DNA of 64,000 bases from JALZAI01 sp038207565. Its GTDB lineage: Bacteria; Actinomycetota; Actinomycetes; Mycobacteriales; Jatrophihabitantaceae. Where the stretch lies: the NCBI GenBank assembly GCA_038207565.1, contig JBBQZQ010000004.1, forward strand, positions 62,001-126,000, in the 5' to 3' direction. Within the stretch, counting starts at the first letter, position 1, and each line of letters begins with the position of its first letter. The notes under the pieces were generated by a model. That model saw nothing but the letters and a program-made list of their open reading frames with translations, ran no database searches and had not been told where the DNA came from. Shown piece by piece: positions 41,001 to 49,370 of this stretch. The translations under genes and the position numbers were made by a program.

Positions 41001-43446
41001 CGCCACACCGCCTCTGACGCCGCTCAGCGGCGCGGGGACCGTCAACGACGACCCCTCGACCACGGACTGCGACGAGAACCAGCTTCTTCTCAAGCAGCCC
41101 AACGGCACGATCCAGTACCGGCAGTTCAACAACATCGACCCGTCCGGCATCAACGGGCAGTCGGTCTACCAGGGCACAACCGGCCCCGACCGGGTGTTCG
41201 GCGGCAATGACAACGACACCTTCTGGGGCGGCCCGGGCAACGACGTCATCGAGGGCAACGGCGGCGACGACGTGGCGCTCGGCGGTGATGGAAACGACAT
41301 CATCACCGACCTCTCCGGCGCCGACGTCCTCAAGGGCGGCCCCGGCAACGACGCCATCGACGCCGGTATCGGCAACGACATCACGATGGGTGGCGACGGC
41401 TCCGACTTCATCAACGGCGGCGCCAACGACAACGAGGCCTTCGCCGGACCCGGCAACGACTTCGTCATTGCCGGCCAGGGCGCTGACGCCGTGTTCGGTG
41501 ACGGCGGCGACGACTGGATCGAGGGGGGCACCGGGCAGGACCTGCTGCAGGGTGACCACGGTGCGCCGTTCTTCGACGACCCGGGCGAAACCGCACCAGG
41601 CAACGACATCTTCATCGGTCAGCCCGGCGAGAACGACTACGACGCCGAGGGCGGCGACGACATCATGTCGCAGAACGCGGCGGTCGACCGCAATGCGGGC
41701 GCCGCTGGGTTCGACTGGGCGATCCACCAGTACGACACCGTCGGCGCCGACGATGACATGAACATCAACAACAACCTTGCCGGCGTGCCGATCCAGGTGG
41801 TCGTGAACCGCGACCGCTGGCAGGAGACCGAAGGCGACTCGGGTTCGGCGTTCAACGACGTCATCAAGGGCACCGATCGGGCTCCGTCCACCGTGGGTGG
41901 CGCTGGGTTCGTCGGCTGCGACGCGCTCGACCAGGCCGGTGTGGACCGGATCGCCGGGCTCGGCCAGCTCGTTACCTCGTTCCCGTCGCCGCTACAGCCG
42001 ATCATCGACGCCTCCGCAGCCGGGCGATGCCCGCTGACAGGTGTGGGTGCAACGGCTACCAACGCCGGAAACGTCTGGGGCGAGGGCGACATCCTGCTCG
42101 GCGGGGCCGGTAACGACACGATCACCGGTCGCGGCGCCAACGACATCATCGACGGCGATCGGGCCCTAACCGTGCGAATCAGTGTCCGCGACGCGAGTGG
42201 TGTCGAACTCGGCAGCACGGACCTGATGGAGAACCGGGCGGTGACCGGCAACTTCGGTCCTGGCACGACCGGCATGACTCTCCAGGCTGCGGTCTTCGCT
42301 GGGCTGGTCGACCCGGGCAACCTGGTCGCCGTGCGTGAGATCACGAATCCGACCACTGCGCCGAACTGCGGTTCTACCCCGGTCAACTGCGATACTGCGG
42401 TGTTCGCCGGGCCGCGTACCAACTACTCGATCACGGTTGTCGGCGGGGCGGTGACGGTCAGCCAGACCGGTGCCAACGTCGTAGGCCAGCGGATCAGCGA
42501 TGGCACCGACACACTGCGCAACGTCGAGCGGCTGCAGTTCGGCACCTCGATCGTGAACCTGCTGCCCAGCGCTCCGACCATCGGCGTGGCGACAGCAGGT
42601 AACACAGGGGCCACAGTGCGCTGGACCACTCCAGCCGCAGTCTCGGTGCTGCCGATCACGAGCTACGAGATCGTGGTCAACAGCGGCGGGTCCGTCGTGC
42701 GCACGATCACCGGAGTCTCGGCCGCAGTTCGCGCCTTCTTGGTCACTGGCCTCACCAACGGCACCTCGTACACCTTCCAGGTGCGCGCGGTGAACGCGGT
42801 CGGTGTCGGGGCGTTGTCGGCGCAGTCCAACGCGGTGACCCCGTTCGGGGTCCCGGGTGCGCCGACGGGTCTCGCGGTCACCCGCGGTGACGGGACGTTC
42901 AACCTGTCCTGGACGGCGCCTGCCAACGACGGGGGCTCAGTGATCACCGGTTACCGGATCGACATCAGCTCGGGCGGCGTCCTTGTGCGAACGGACGTTC
43001 TCTCGAGCACGGCGACCACTGCTACAGTCACTGGGCTCGTCGCGGGGACTACCTACGTCCTGCGGGTCAGGGCAGTGAACGCGCGGGGAATCGGGCCGGC
43101 CTCGACCGGCGTCGCGGCGGTGTTCGCCACCCACCCGGCAGCACCAGGAATCGGGACACCCTCATCGGGTGTCACCACCGACACAGCGGTAACTGCGACG
43201 GCCAGGTGGACGGCGCCTACCTCCACCGGCGGCTCGGCGATCACCGGTTACACGGTGTCAGCGGTGCCGACATTGGCCGACGGCACACCAACCGGTGGTA
43301 GTCCGACGCCATTCAGCGCAGCAGCCACCGTCCGCTTGCTCCAGGTCACGTTGACGGCCGGTTTCTACAAGTTCGAGGTGGTCGCCACCAACGCCGTCGG
43401 TAACAGTTCACCTTCGGCACAATCCACAGTGGTGCAGGCGCGCTGA
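38068..43446 (+). CDS. Giant secreted animal-type haem peroxidase with RTX and fibronectin-III repeats
   Basis: A 1,792-residue exported protein. A signal peptide (RRPVAGFVAALLTTGLAAAF) ends near ASA-APG. Residues about 190-990 form a peroxidase-cyclooxygenase superfamily domain with the full active site: distal Q247, D250 and H251 in FFGQFFDHGVD, arginine R548 with E551 in GDGRCNEN, EHDRLVDYIKG, and proximal H667 in VYRFGHSML. Residues about 1037-1165 and near 1345 hold RTX calcium repeats (GGPGNDVIEGNGGDD, GGAGNDTITGRGAND). Three fibronectin-III domains fill about 1500-1790. GTG 38068 has GGGGGAG upstream. The protein probably oxidises halides or phenols outside the cell. It lies 157 bases after the two-component system. 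Confidence 0.88.
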   Translation: MARGTRRPVAGFVAALLTTGLAAAFTPVAASAAPGPIGAGFTVTTGDLAFILKQIKIAERHTTTLSPASPCSTLLNRAGDGIPDAEQVPDILTSYGLRTVDGSCNNLKAGGDNFAAADQPFLRLTDPVFRDAEPITSSLPVGAPGPTSYKQKKGNVVDSQPRTVSNLIDDQTSTNPAAVAAAEFPVRTQNAPGKFPCTTDPDPLATPPVEGVPANCVPSHQTLFIPNVTTDVGLSPPYNSLFTFFGQFFDHGVDQTVKSGAAVFIPLKSDDPLVTLGPDGKPNTGDEVQPQNAFMVLTRAQNQPGPDGVIGDRSPTTSPATACTALNTPAGCDESIDDVQNANNTDTPWVDQSQTYTSHPSHQVFLRAYLPSSVAGPFNASNPASVSTGKLLGGLPAGQTYLNSPDGTEGIGTWAAVKKQSAELLGLQLVDRDVTNIPMMAVDPYGKFIPGPARGLPQYVTATGLVEGNLASPVPVPANVLHFDTPFLTDIAHNADPSPQDTDNNPGTPPVAPTPDTDNTPSADFASQPAGTYDNEMLDAHFSCGDGRCNENIALSTIHQVFHSEHDRLVDYIKGVLENDTSSTGVAALAQWRALGVAGANGTGGYDYGERLFQAARFVTEMEYQHLVFEEFARKVQPAVRPFHVYSPDINPAVEAEFAHAVYRFGHSMLDDTVARTNGNGSDNSIRLLTAFLNPPELFNGGSAGTLGAKAGAGSVVMGSADQVGNELDEFVTETLRNNLLGLPLDLPAINMARAREAGIPPLNDVRRQIFATTNDGQMAPYLSWSDFGQHLKHPESLINFVAAYGQHPSITGATTLAGKRDAARAIVDPRPGDPAASPPIPADVQPGDAGDFMFSTGAWASNANGVTTTGLDSVDLWVGGLAEVTNLFGGLLGSTFNYVFQTQLENLQDGDRLYYLTRTPGVNLRTQLESNSFSEMIQRNTDNTNTLKADAFATADCKFQLGNITSPYNGSHTISMDATPPLTPLSGAGTVNDDPSTTDCDENQLLLKQPNGTIQYRQFNNIDPSGINGQSVYQGTTGPDRVFGGNDNDTFWGGPGNDVIEGNGGDDVALGGDGNDIITDLSGADVLKGGPGNDAIDAGIGNDITMGGDGSDFINGGANDNEAFAGPGNDFVIAGQGADAVFGDGGDDWIEGGTGQDLLQGDHGAPFFDDPGETAPGNDIFIGQPGENDYDAEGGDDIMSQNAAVDRNAGAAGFDWAIHQYDTVGADDDMNINNNLAGVPIQVVVNRDRWQETEGDSGSAFNDVIKGTDRAPSTVGGAGFVGCDALDQAGVDRIAGLGQLVTSFPSPLQPIIDASAAGRCPLTGVGATATNAGNVWGEGDILLGGAGNDTITGRGANDIIDGDRALTVRISVRDASGVELGSTDLMENRAVTGNFGPGTTGMTLQAAVFAGLVDPGNLVAVREITNPTTAPNCGSTPVNCDTAVFAGPRTNYSITVVGGAVTVSQTGANVVGQRISDGTDTLRNVERLQFGTSIVNLLPSAPTIGVATAGNTGATVRWTTPAAVSVLPITSYEIVVNSGGSVVRTITGVSAAVRAFLVTGLTNGTSYTFQVRAVNAVGVGALSAQSNAVTPFGVPGAPTGLAVTRGDGTFNLSWTAPANDGGSVITGYRIDISSGGVLVRTDVLSSTATTATVTGLVAGTTYVLRVRAVNARGIGPASTGVAAVFATHPAAPGIGTPSSGVTTDTAVTATARWTAPTSTGGSAITGYTVSAVPTLADGTPTGGSPTPFSAAATVRLLQVTLTAGFYKFEVVATNAVGNSSPSAQSTVVQAR

Positions 43447-43463
43447 CCTGAGTCCACCCCGAG

Positions 43464-43530
43464 AACAGGGGAACGAGCACGGGCGTCGACAATCCCAGCC
43501 CCACCGTCGACGCCCGTGCTCGACCCTGTT
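43464..43530. terminator. Strong 17-bp stem terminator after the haem peroxidase gene
   Basis: CGAGCACGGGCGTCGAC (43474-43490) pairs perfectly with GTCGACGCCCGTGCTCG (43506-43522) across a 15-base loop, and the outer arms AACAGGG (43464-43470) and CCCTGTT (43524-43530) extend the stem. No U-run follows. It starts 18 bases after the peroxidase stop codon. Confidence 0.8.
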
Positions 43531-43677
43531 GCCTGCGCCCCGCCAATCCCTCCCCGGCGGGGTGCAGGCCTGTTTCGGCCGGGAAGCCGCAGAGCTATCG
43601 GGTCACGGCCTGAGCCGCCGGGTAGGAGCACTGGGCGTTCGGGCATACCGGCAGAGAACCGCTACGAAAGGATCCCC

Positions 43678-43842
43678 ATGATCGCGTTCGTCCTGGCGCT
43701 GCTGCTCATCTGGATCGTGATCGCCCTGATCGGCGTGATCGTCAAGGGGCTGATCTGGCTGACCATCATCGCCGGCGTCCTGTTCCTGGCCACGATCTTC
43801 TTCGGCGGTTCGCGCGCGGGTAGGCGGGGCATCACCCGCTGA
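43678..43842 (+). CDS. Small hydrophobic membrane protein, 54 residues
   Basis: Begins MIAFVLALLLIWIVIALIGV and consists of two adjacent hydrophobic segments (residues 2-20 and 24-44) and a basic tail (GGSRAGRRGITR). AAAGGATCCCC just upstream of ATG 43678 is a convincing ribosome site. Small two-helix proteins of this kind are common in actinomycetes; no function is known. It is convergent with the depolymerase-like gene, 30 bases apart. Confidence 0.65.
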   Translation: MIAFVLALLLIWIVIALIGVIVKGLIWLTIIAGVLFLATIFFGGSRAGRRGITR

Positions 43843-43872
43843 CCGCCGCACGGCGAGCGCGTGCTGACCGGC

Positions 43873-44676
43873 TCAGCCGTCGTCGGCGTGCAGGAACCGG
43901 GTGATCGTCGCGGCCATCTCGGGTGCACGGGTGAGCAGGCCGAGGTGACCGTCCGGGTACACCTCGAGCTGTGCGCGCGGCAGGAGCCGGGCCATGATGC
44001 GCGCGTTCGCCAGTGGCACGATCGGGTCGTCCTCGCCGGCCAGCACGAGCGTGGGTTGCCGGATCAGCTTCAGGAACGGCAGGCTGGTCCAGCCTGCCGA
44101 CCCGAGCAGTTGGAAGAGGTATCCGCGGCTGCTCCCCCCCTGCGCCTTTGGTTGCAGTGGCGAGTGCGTGTGGGGCAGGCGCATGCTGCCGCCGTAGATC
44201 TCTCCGGCGACCCGCCGCGCATAGACCGGGTCCTGATGCCGGCGCGGCGTCAACATGCGCAACAGCACGTGGGGCGCGCCGGGCACCATCAGCGAACCGG
44301 TGGCCGTTGCGACGAGCACGAGGCGCCGGCAGCGGTGCGGGTTCTGGAAGGCGAACTGCTGCGCCAACCCGCCGCCCCACGAGATACCGAGCATGTCGAC
44401 ACGGTGGTAGCCCAGTTCGTCGAGCGCCGATCCGAGCAGACTGGCCAGCGCCGGATAGGTGCAGGGCACGCGCGGCGTCGGCGATCCACCGACGCCCGGG
44501 GCGTCGAAGCGCACCACCTCGATGGCCGGATCCAGCGCAGCGACGAACGGGTCGAATGCCTCCAGGGGCACGCCGATGCCGTTGGCCAGCACCAGCGGCG
44601 GGCCGCCGCCGGTACCGGGACGCACCTGCACCCGCAGCTCGTGGCGGCCCAGCGTGAGCTGTCGAGCAGCGGTCAT
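43873..44676 (-). CDS. Alpha/beta hydrolase, polyhydroxyalkanoate depolymerase-like
   Basis: A 267-residue alpha/beta hydrolase. Oxyanion turn region LANGIGVPLEAFDPFV, nucleophile elbow GISWGGGLAQQFA (Ser), acid in LAGEDDPIVPLANARIM and His in PDGHLGLLTRAPE form the usual triad. The GISWGG elbow and strand order match intracellular PHA depolymerases (PhaZ) of medium-chain PHA clusters, consistent with phaC in the same operon. It would release hydroxy acids from storage granules. The ATG overlaps the upstream ligase stop (ATGA). Confidence 0.78.
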   Translation of the reverse strand: MTAARQLTLGRHELRVQVRPGTGGGPPLVLANGIGVPLEAFDPFVAALDPAIEVVRFDAPGVGGSPTPRVPCTYPALASLLGSALDELGYHRVDMLGISWGGGLAQQFAFQNPHRCRRLVLVATATGSLMVPGAPHVLLRMLTPRRHQDPVYARRVAGEIYGGSMRLPHTHSPLQPKAQGGSSRGYLFQLLGSAGWTSLPFLKLIRQPTLVLAGEDDPIVPLANARIMARLLPRAQLEVYPDGHLGLLTRAPEMAATITRFLHADDG

Positions 44677-46163
44677 GCCTGCTCGTCCGGCGCCTTCACC
44701 TCGCGGCGCAGGATCTTGCCGGTCGGGCCCTTGGGCAACTCGTCGACGATCCAGATCTTGCGCGGATACTTGTACGCGGCCACCCGTTGCTTGACGTGCT
44801 CGCGCAGCTCCTCGGTCGTCACACTCTTGCCGGGCTTCAGCGCGACGGCCGCCCCGACCTCCTCACCGAGCTCCGGATGCGCCATCCCGACAACCGCCGC
44901 CTCGGCGACCGCGGGGTGCTCGTAGAGCGCCTCCTCGATCTCGCGGGGGTATACGTTGTAGCCCCCGCGAATGATCATTTCCTTCTTACGGTCGACGATC
45001 GTGTAATAGCCGTCCTCGTCGCGCGTTGCCAGGTCGCCGGAGCGGAACCAGCCGTCCGGAATGGCCGCCGCCGTCGCTTCCGCCTGCTGCCAGTAGCCCT
45101 TCATCAGGCCCTCGCCGCGGATCGCGATCTCGCCGACGTCACCCTCGCCGACATCCTTGCCGTTGTCGTCGACCAGACGCAGCTCCATGCCGCGCACCGG
45201 AATGCCGATCGTGCCGGGACGGCGCTCGGAATCGGGATGGTTGAACGACGCGACCGGCGCGGTCTCCGAAAGCCCGTAGCCCTCGAGGATGATGCAGTCG
45301 AATTCGCTCTCGAACGCCTTCATGACCTCGACCGGCATCGCCGAACCGCCGGAGATGCAGGCGCGCAGCGTGGAGAGATCCGCCTTGTCGCGGTTCTCGT
45401 GGTGCAACATCGCGGAGTACATCGTCGGGACGCCCTCGAAGATCGTGACCTTGTCGCGTCCGATCACGTCGAGCGCCTTGCCACCGTCGAAACGCGGGAT
45501 CAACGTGAGGCACGACCCGGCGAGCACCGAGGCATTGAGGCCGCACGTGAGTCCGAAGACGTGGAACAGCGGCAGGCAACCCATGATGACGTCGTCCGGC
45601 CCGGCCTCGATCAGCGTCTCGGTCGTGGTGTGCGCGTTGGAGTCCATGTTGCGATGCGTGAGCTCTGCGCCCTTCGGTTTGCCCGTGGTACCAGATGTGT
45701 AGAGCACGACTGCGGTGTCCTCGTCGTCGCGCTCCACCAGCTCGGCAGGCTCGTCGGGAAGATCGGCCGGGCCCATCGCTCCCGCCACGATTGCCGTGAT
45801 CCCTGCAGACTTTGCCGCTTCGTTGGCTGCATCGGCCATCTGCTCGCCCGCGACGATGACCTTGGCCCCGGAATCCGACACGTAGAACTCGACCTCGCGC
45901 CCCTTGAGCAGCGGGTTCATGGGCACCACCGTGGCGCCCGCGATCAGTGCGCCGTAGAAGGCGATCGGGTAGGCGGGGACGTTGGCCATCTGCAGACCCA
46001 CCCGGTCGCCGGGCTCGACGCCCTGTGCCTGCAGCAGAGTTGCCATGCGCCGCGCCGAGTCGAGCAGCTCACCGTAGCTCAGTACCGCGTCGTCGAGACG
46101 GATCGCCGGGCTGTCGGCCTGCCGCTCTGCGGTGTCGAAGAGATTCTGCGCGAGGTTGGTCAT
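44673..46163 (-). CDS. Acyl-CoA ligase (AMP-forming)
   Basis: A 496-residue adenylate-forming ligase activating a fatty or hydroxy acid to its CoA thioester. Motifs are the P-loop YTSGTTGKPKGAELTHRN (about residues 150-168), EGYGLSETAPV (about 290), the hinge SGDLATRDEDGYYTIVDRKKEMI, and the catalytic lysine in KGPTGKILRREV near the C-terminus. Chain-length preference cannot be read. It overlaps the acyl-CoA dehydrogenase gene by four bases and the depolymerase-like gene by four, so the three are translationally coupled. It could re-activate acids released by the depolymerase. Confidence 0.87.
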   Translation of the reverse strand: MTNLAQNLFDTAERQADSPAIRLDDAVLSYGELLDSARRMATLLQAQGVEPGDRVGLQMANVPAYPIAFYGALIAGATVVPMNPLLKGREVEFYVSDSGAKVIVAGEQMADAANEAAKSAGITAIVAGAMGPADLPDEPAELVERDDEDTAVVLYTSGTTGKPKGAELTHRNMDSNAHTTTETLIEAGPDDVIMGCLPLFHVFGLTCGLNASVLAGSCLTLIPRFDGGKALDVIGRDKVTIFEGVPTMYSAMLHHENRDKADLSTLRACISGGSAMPVEVMKAFESEFDCIILEGYGLSETAPVASFNHPDSERRPGTIGIPVRGMELRLVDDNGKDVGEGDVGEIAIRGEGLMKGYWQQAEATAAAIPDGWFRSGDLATRDEDGYYTIVDRKKEMIIRGGYNVYPREIEEALYEHPAVAEAAVVGMAHPELGEEVGAAVALKPGKSVTTEELREHVKQRVAAYKYPRKIWIVDELPKGPTGKILRREVKAPDEQA

Positions 46164-47344
46164 GAGAACGCCCCAGTTCCGGTGATGTCGCGGCCGACGA
46201 TGAGGGTTTGCATCGTCTCGGTGCCTTCGAAGGTATGGATGGACTCGATGTCGGCCATATGCCGAATCACGTGGTACTCGAGCAGGATCCCGTTGCCGCC
46301 GAGCATGTCACGTGCCTGCGCGAGCACTGTTCTCGCCTTGGACGTGTTGTGCAGCTTCGCCAGCCCGGCCAGGGTCGGGGTGAGCATGCCCTGCTCTGCC
46401 AGACGTCCGATCTGGGCGCAGTAGAGCTGCATCGCGGTAACGTCGGCCAGCATCGCGACCAGCCGTTGTTGGACGATCTGGAAGCTGGTCAGCGGCTTGC
46501 CGAACTGCTTGCGCTGCTTGGTGTAGCTCAGCGCGGCATCGAAGCCGGCGACGGCGTGCCCGAGCGCCATCCACGCGCAGTCGCTGCGCGTCTTCGCGAG
46601 CACTCCCGCGCAGTCGGCGAACGATTGGGCACCCGGCAGCCGGTTGTCCTCGGCCACGCGTACACCGCTGAGCGTTATTTCCGCCTGCCAGACCGCGCGC
46701 AGTGATCCCTTGCCGGTGATCACCCGCGCGTCGAAACCCTCGGCGCCCTTCTCGACGAGGAACCCCTTGACCTGGTGGTCGTCGGTGTCACGCGCCCAGA
46801 CGACGATGACGTCGGCGATGCTGGCATTGCCGATCCACTTCTTCCTGCCGTCGAGGACCCATCCATCGCCGTCGCGGCGGGCGGACGTCTCGAGGCCGAT
46901 GGAGTCCGAGCCGTGGTCGGGTTCGGTCAGCGCGAAGGCGCCGATCTTGTCGCAGGTCGCCAGCTGCGGCAACCACCGCTGCTTCTGCGCCTCTGAACCC
47001 AGCCGGTAGATCGCGGACATCGCGAGCCCCGCCTGCACGCCGAGGAACGTCGCCAGGCTGCCGTCGCCGCGCGAGAGCTCCATCTGCACGAGCCCCGCGG
47101 AGATGGGGTCGAGATCCGGGCAGCCGTAGCCCTCGATCCCGGCCCCGACCACGCCGAGCTTGGCCAGCTTCTCGACGAGCGGCCAGGGGAACTCGGCCCG
47201 CTCCCAGTAGTCGTTGATGACGGGGAGCACCTCGGTGTTCACGAACGCACGCACGCGCTCGAGGACGTCCTCCTGTTCCGGGGTGAACGGGTCGCGCAAC
47301 GAGAAGTAGTCGGTCCCCAATGCTTCGCCGAAATCGATCGTCAT
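46160..47344 (-). CDS. Acyl-CoA dehydrogenase, glutaryl-CoA-dehydrogenase-like
   Basis: A 394-residue flavoprotein forming an alpha-beta double bond in acyl-CoA. FAD/substrate motifs are FALTEPDHGSDS (about 130) and KKWIGNASIADVIVV; the catalytic glutamate is in HTFEGTETMQTLIVGR near the C-terminus, in the position used by glutaryl-CoA and isovaleryl-type enzymes. Helical bundle segments DMLGGNGILLEYHVIRHMAD are intact. ATG 47344 is ten bases after the phaC stop. The substrate is unknown; it may supply enoyl-CoA precursors or degrade PHA-derived acyl-CoA. Confidence 0.85.
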   Translation of the reverse strand: MTIDFGEALGTDYFSLRDPFTPEQEDVLERVRAFVNTEVLPVINDYWERAEFPWPLVEKLAKLGVVGAGIEGYGCPDLDPISAGLVQMELSRGDGSLATFLGVQAGLAMSAIYRLGSEAQKQRWLPQLATCDKIGAFALTEPDHGSDSIGLETSARRDGDGWVLDGRKKWIGNASIADVIVVWARDTDDHQVKGFLVEKGAEGFDARVITGKGSLRAVWQAEITLSGVRVAEDNRLPGAQSFADCAGVLAKTRSDCAWMALGHAVAGFDAALSYTKQRKQFGKPLTSFQIVQQRLVAMLADVTAMQLYCAQIGRLAEQGMLTPTLAGLAKLHNTSKARTVLAQARDMLGGNGILLEYHVIRHMADIESIHTFEGTETMQTLIVGRDITGTGAFS

Positions 47345-47354
47345 CGAGCGCCCC

Positions 47355-49055
47355 TCATTTCTGCCGCACGTAGCTGCCCGGCGCGGCTTCCAGCGACTCG
47401 TAGCCGGAACCACCCACCTCGGTCGGAGCAGGCCGTTGTGCGCCGGTGTGTTCGCTCAACCAGGCGGTGTAATCCTCCCACCAGCTACCGGCCCGCTTCT
47501 CGGCGTTCTCGAGCCACTTCTCGGCGTCGCCGGGCGTGTCTTCGCTGGCGTGGAAGGACGCCTTCCGGTTGCCGGGTGGATTGACGATCGCGGCGATGTG
47601 TCCACTCGTCGACAGCACGAAGCGGGTGGTGCCGCCGAACAACTGCGTGGTCTGGTAGCAGTTCTGCCACGGGCACAGGTGGTCGGCGACGCCGGCGACC
47701 ACGTAGGAGTCCACGTCCACGGCGGACAGGTCGACCGGTGATCCGCACAGCGTCGCCGCACCCGGTTCGGCGAGCTTGTTGTCCTGCGCCAGCTCGATGA
47801 AGTCGCGGTGCAACCGGGCGGGCATCCGGGTGGTGTCGGCATTCCAGGACAGGATGTCGAAGGCCGGTGGCGCCTTACCCAGCAGGTAGTTGTTGACCCA
47901 GTAGTTCCACACCAGATCGCGGGGCCGCAGCCAGGCGAAGACCTCGGCGAGCGAGGCCCCGTCGAGGTAACCCTGGCGGGCCGAGCGTGCGGTGGCCGCG
48001 TCGGTCGAGCGCTTGTCGGCCAACGCGGCGGGCGTTCCGGCCTGACGCTGGTCGAGGACGGTGACGAGCAGGGACAGCGCTGCGATGCGGTCCTGCTCCC
48101 CGATGGCCGCGAGGTGTGCCACGAGCATCGAGGTCAACATGCCGCCCGAGCACAGCGCGAGCAGCGCCGTGCGCTCGGTGCCGGTGATCTTCTCAACGGC
48201 CCCGAGAGCCTCGATGACCGCCTCGGCGAACGCGTCCGTACCCCAGTCGGCACCGCTCTCGTCGGGGTTGCGCCACGACACCAAGAAGACGTGCTGTCCC
48301 GCGCGCACGAGATGCTCGACAAGGCTGCGGCCGGGCGCGAGGTCCACCACGTAGAACTTGTTGATCGTCGGCGGGACGATCAGCAGCGGCACCTCGCGCA
48401 CCTGCTCCGTCTGCGGCGTGTACTGGATGAGCTCCAGCACCGGGTTGCGGAAGACGACGTGACCAGGGGTCACTGCGAGATCGCGTCCCACGACGAAGGC
48501 ATCGGGCTCGACCATCCGGGGAATCCTGGGGGCTCTCGCGAAGTCGCGCGCCAGGGCACGAGCGCCGCGGGTCAGGTTCGCACCACCGGTGTCGATGGTC
48601 GCCTTCCAGGCCGCCGGATTGAGCAGGACGTTGTTGGTCGGCGCCAGCGCTTCGACCGCGTTGTCGAGCAGGAACTGCACCCGGCGTTCGGTGCGCCAGT
48701 CGAGTTCCACCTCGTCGAGGAGCGCCTGAGTCGCCCCACCTGCCGCGAGGTAGGCCTGCACCACCCGGCGCATGACGGGATTTCCGCTCCACGCAGGGTC
48801 GGCGAATCGCTTGTCCTTGCTGTCGGGCGCGAGCTGTGAGCGGCCGATCGCCACCCGCGCCAGCTCGGCGACGGTGCCTCCCGCGACACGGGCGGTCGAC
48901 GCCGGTGCACGCGCCACGGCTGCCGCAAACCGCAGGCCGGAACGGCCGGGTAGCCAGCGTGCGATCGACCCGCCGGCATCGGCCAGCATGGTGTCCATCG
49001 GCGCCGCTGCGCCGACCGCGTCGGCGCCACTCTGCTCGGTGCTGGTCACGTCCAC
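47355..49055 (-). CDS. phaC: Class I polyhydroxyalkanoate synthase PhaC
   Basis: A 566-residue PHA polymerase that joins hydroxyacyl-CoA units into storage polyester. The lipase-like box is LALCSGGMLTS with nucleophile C302; the acid lies in VVAGVADHLCPWQNC and the His in STSGHIAAIVNPP. The N-terminal domain includes SGNPVMRRVVQAYLA and FVVGRDLAVTPGHVVFRN, typical of class I. Size matches the class (about 560-600). It is the promoter-proximal gene of a four-gene minus-strand operon; upstream is a 315-base gap. Confidence 0.9.
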   Translation of the reverse strand: MDVTSTEQSGADAVGAAAPMDTMLADAGGSIARWLPGRSGLRFAAAVARAPASTARVAGGTVAELARVAIGRSQLAPDSKDKRFADPAWSGNPVMRRVVQAYLAAGGATQALLDEVELDWRTERRVQFLLDNAVEALAPTNNVLLNPAAWKATIDTGGANLTRGARALARDFARAPRIPRMVEPDAFVVGRDLAVTPGHVVFRNPVLELIQYTPQTEQVREVPLLIVPPTINKFYVVDLAPGRSLVEHLVRAGQHVFLVSWRNPDESGADWGTDAFAEAVIEALGAVEKITGTERTALLALCSGGMLTSMLVAHLAAIGEQDRIAALSLLVTVLDQRQAGTPAALADKRSTDAATARSARQGYLDGASLAEVFAWLRPRDLVWNYWVNNYLLGKAPPAFDILSWNADTTRMPARLHRDFIELAQDNKLAEPGAATLCGSPVDLSAVDVDSYVVAGVADHLCPWQNCYQTTQLFGGTTRFVLSTSGHIAAIVNPPGNRKASFHASEDTPGDAEKWLENAEKRAGSWWEDYTAWLSEHTGAQRPAPTEVGGSGYESLEAAPGSYVRQK

Positions 49056-49370
49056 CTCTTCCGCTCGGGCCCGGGACGCACGCTGTGAGCGCGCTCACCC
49101 GTCGTTCTGCGACCCTACTTGTGCCTCGGCGGTGCGCACACACAGCGTCGGATCCAGCCGATCGAGGGCCGACCGGCGCAACGGCCCGGCATGGGACCCA
49201 CGCACCTCAGCTGCTGGGCACGTCAGAACCTGACCGGCTACAACCTGCCAGTCGAAACCGGACCGGATTGCGCGACAACTGCGTCATGCTCGCCTTTAGC
49301 GCGCTTCGGAGCTTCCGTCCCCCGCCGGGGAGTCGACGGGACCCGGGGCGCGCTGCCCATTGCCTCGCGC
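49056..49370. other. 315-base intergenic region between the sox and PHA operons
   Basis: It must hold the phaC promoter (minus strand) and the 3' end of the sarcosine oxidase transcript. No open frame looks genuine. The hairpin at 49315-49339 is listed separately; I see no other repeat or operator. Confidence 0.5.
49315..49339 (-). terminator. Hairpin downstream of the sarcosine oxidase operon
   Basis: CCCC (49320-49323) and GGGG (49327-49330) close the loop GCC; after a four-base bulge the outer arms CCGTC (49315-49319) and GACGG (49335-49339) extend the stem. It begins 32 bases past the soxG stop on the minus strand. Confidence 0.5.

Noticed and set aside
40186..41727. A 513-codon reverse-strand frame inside the haem peroxidase gene
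   Set aside because: It mirrors the Gly-Asn-Asp RTX repeats in antisense; no ribosome site, no recognisable domain, and the forward frame has a full set of catalytic motifs.
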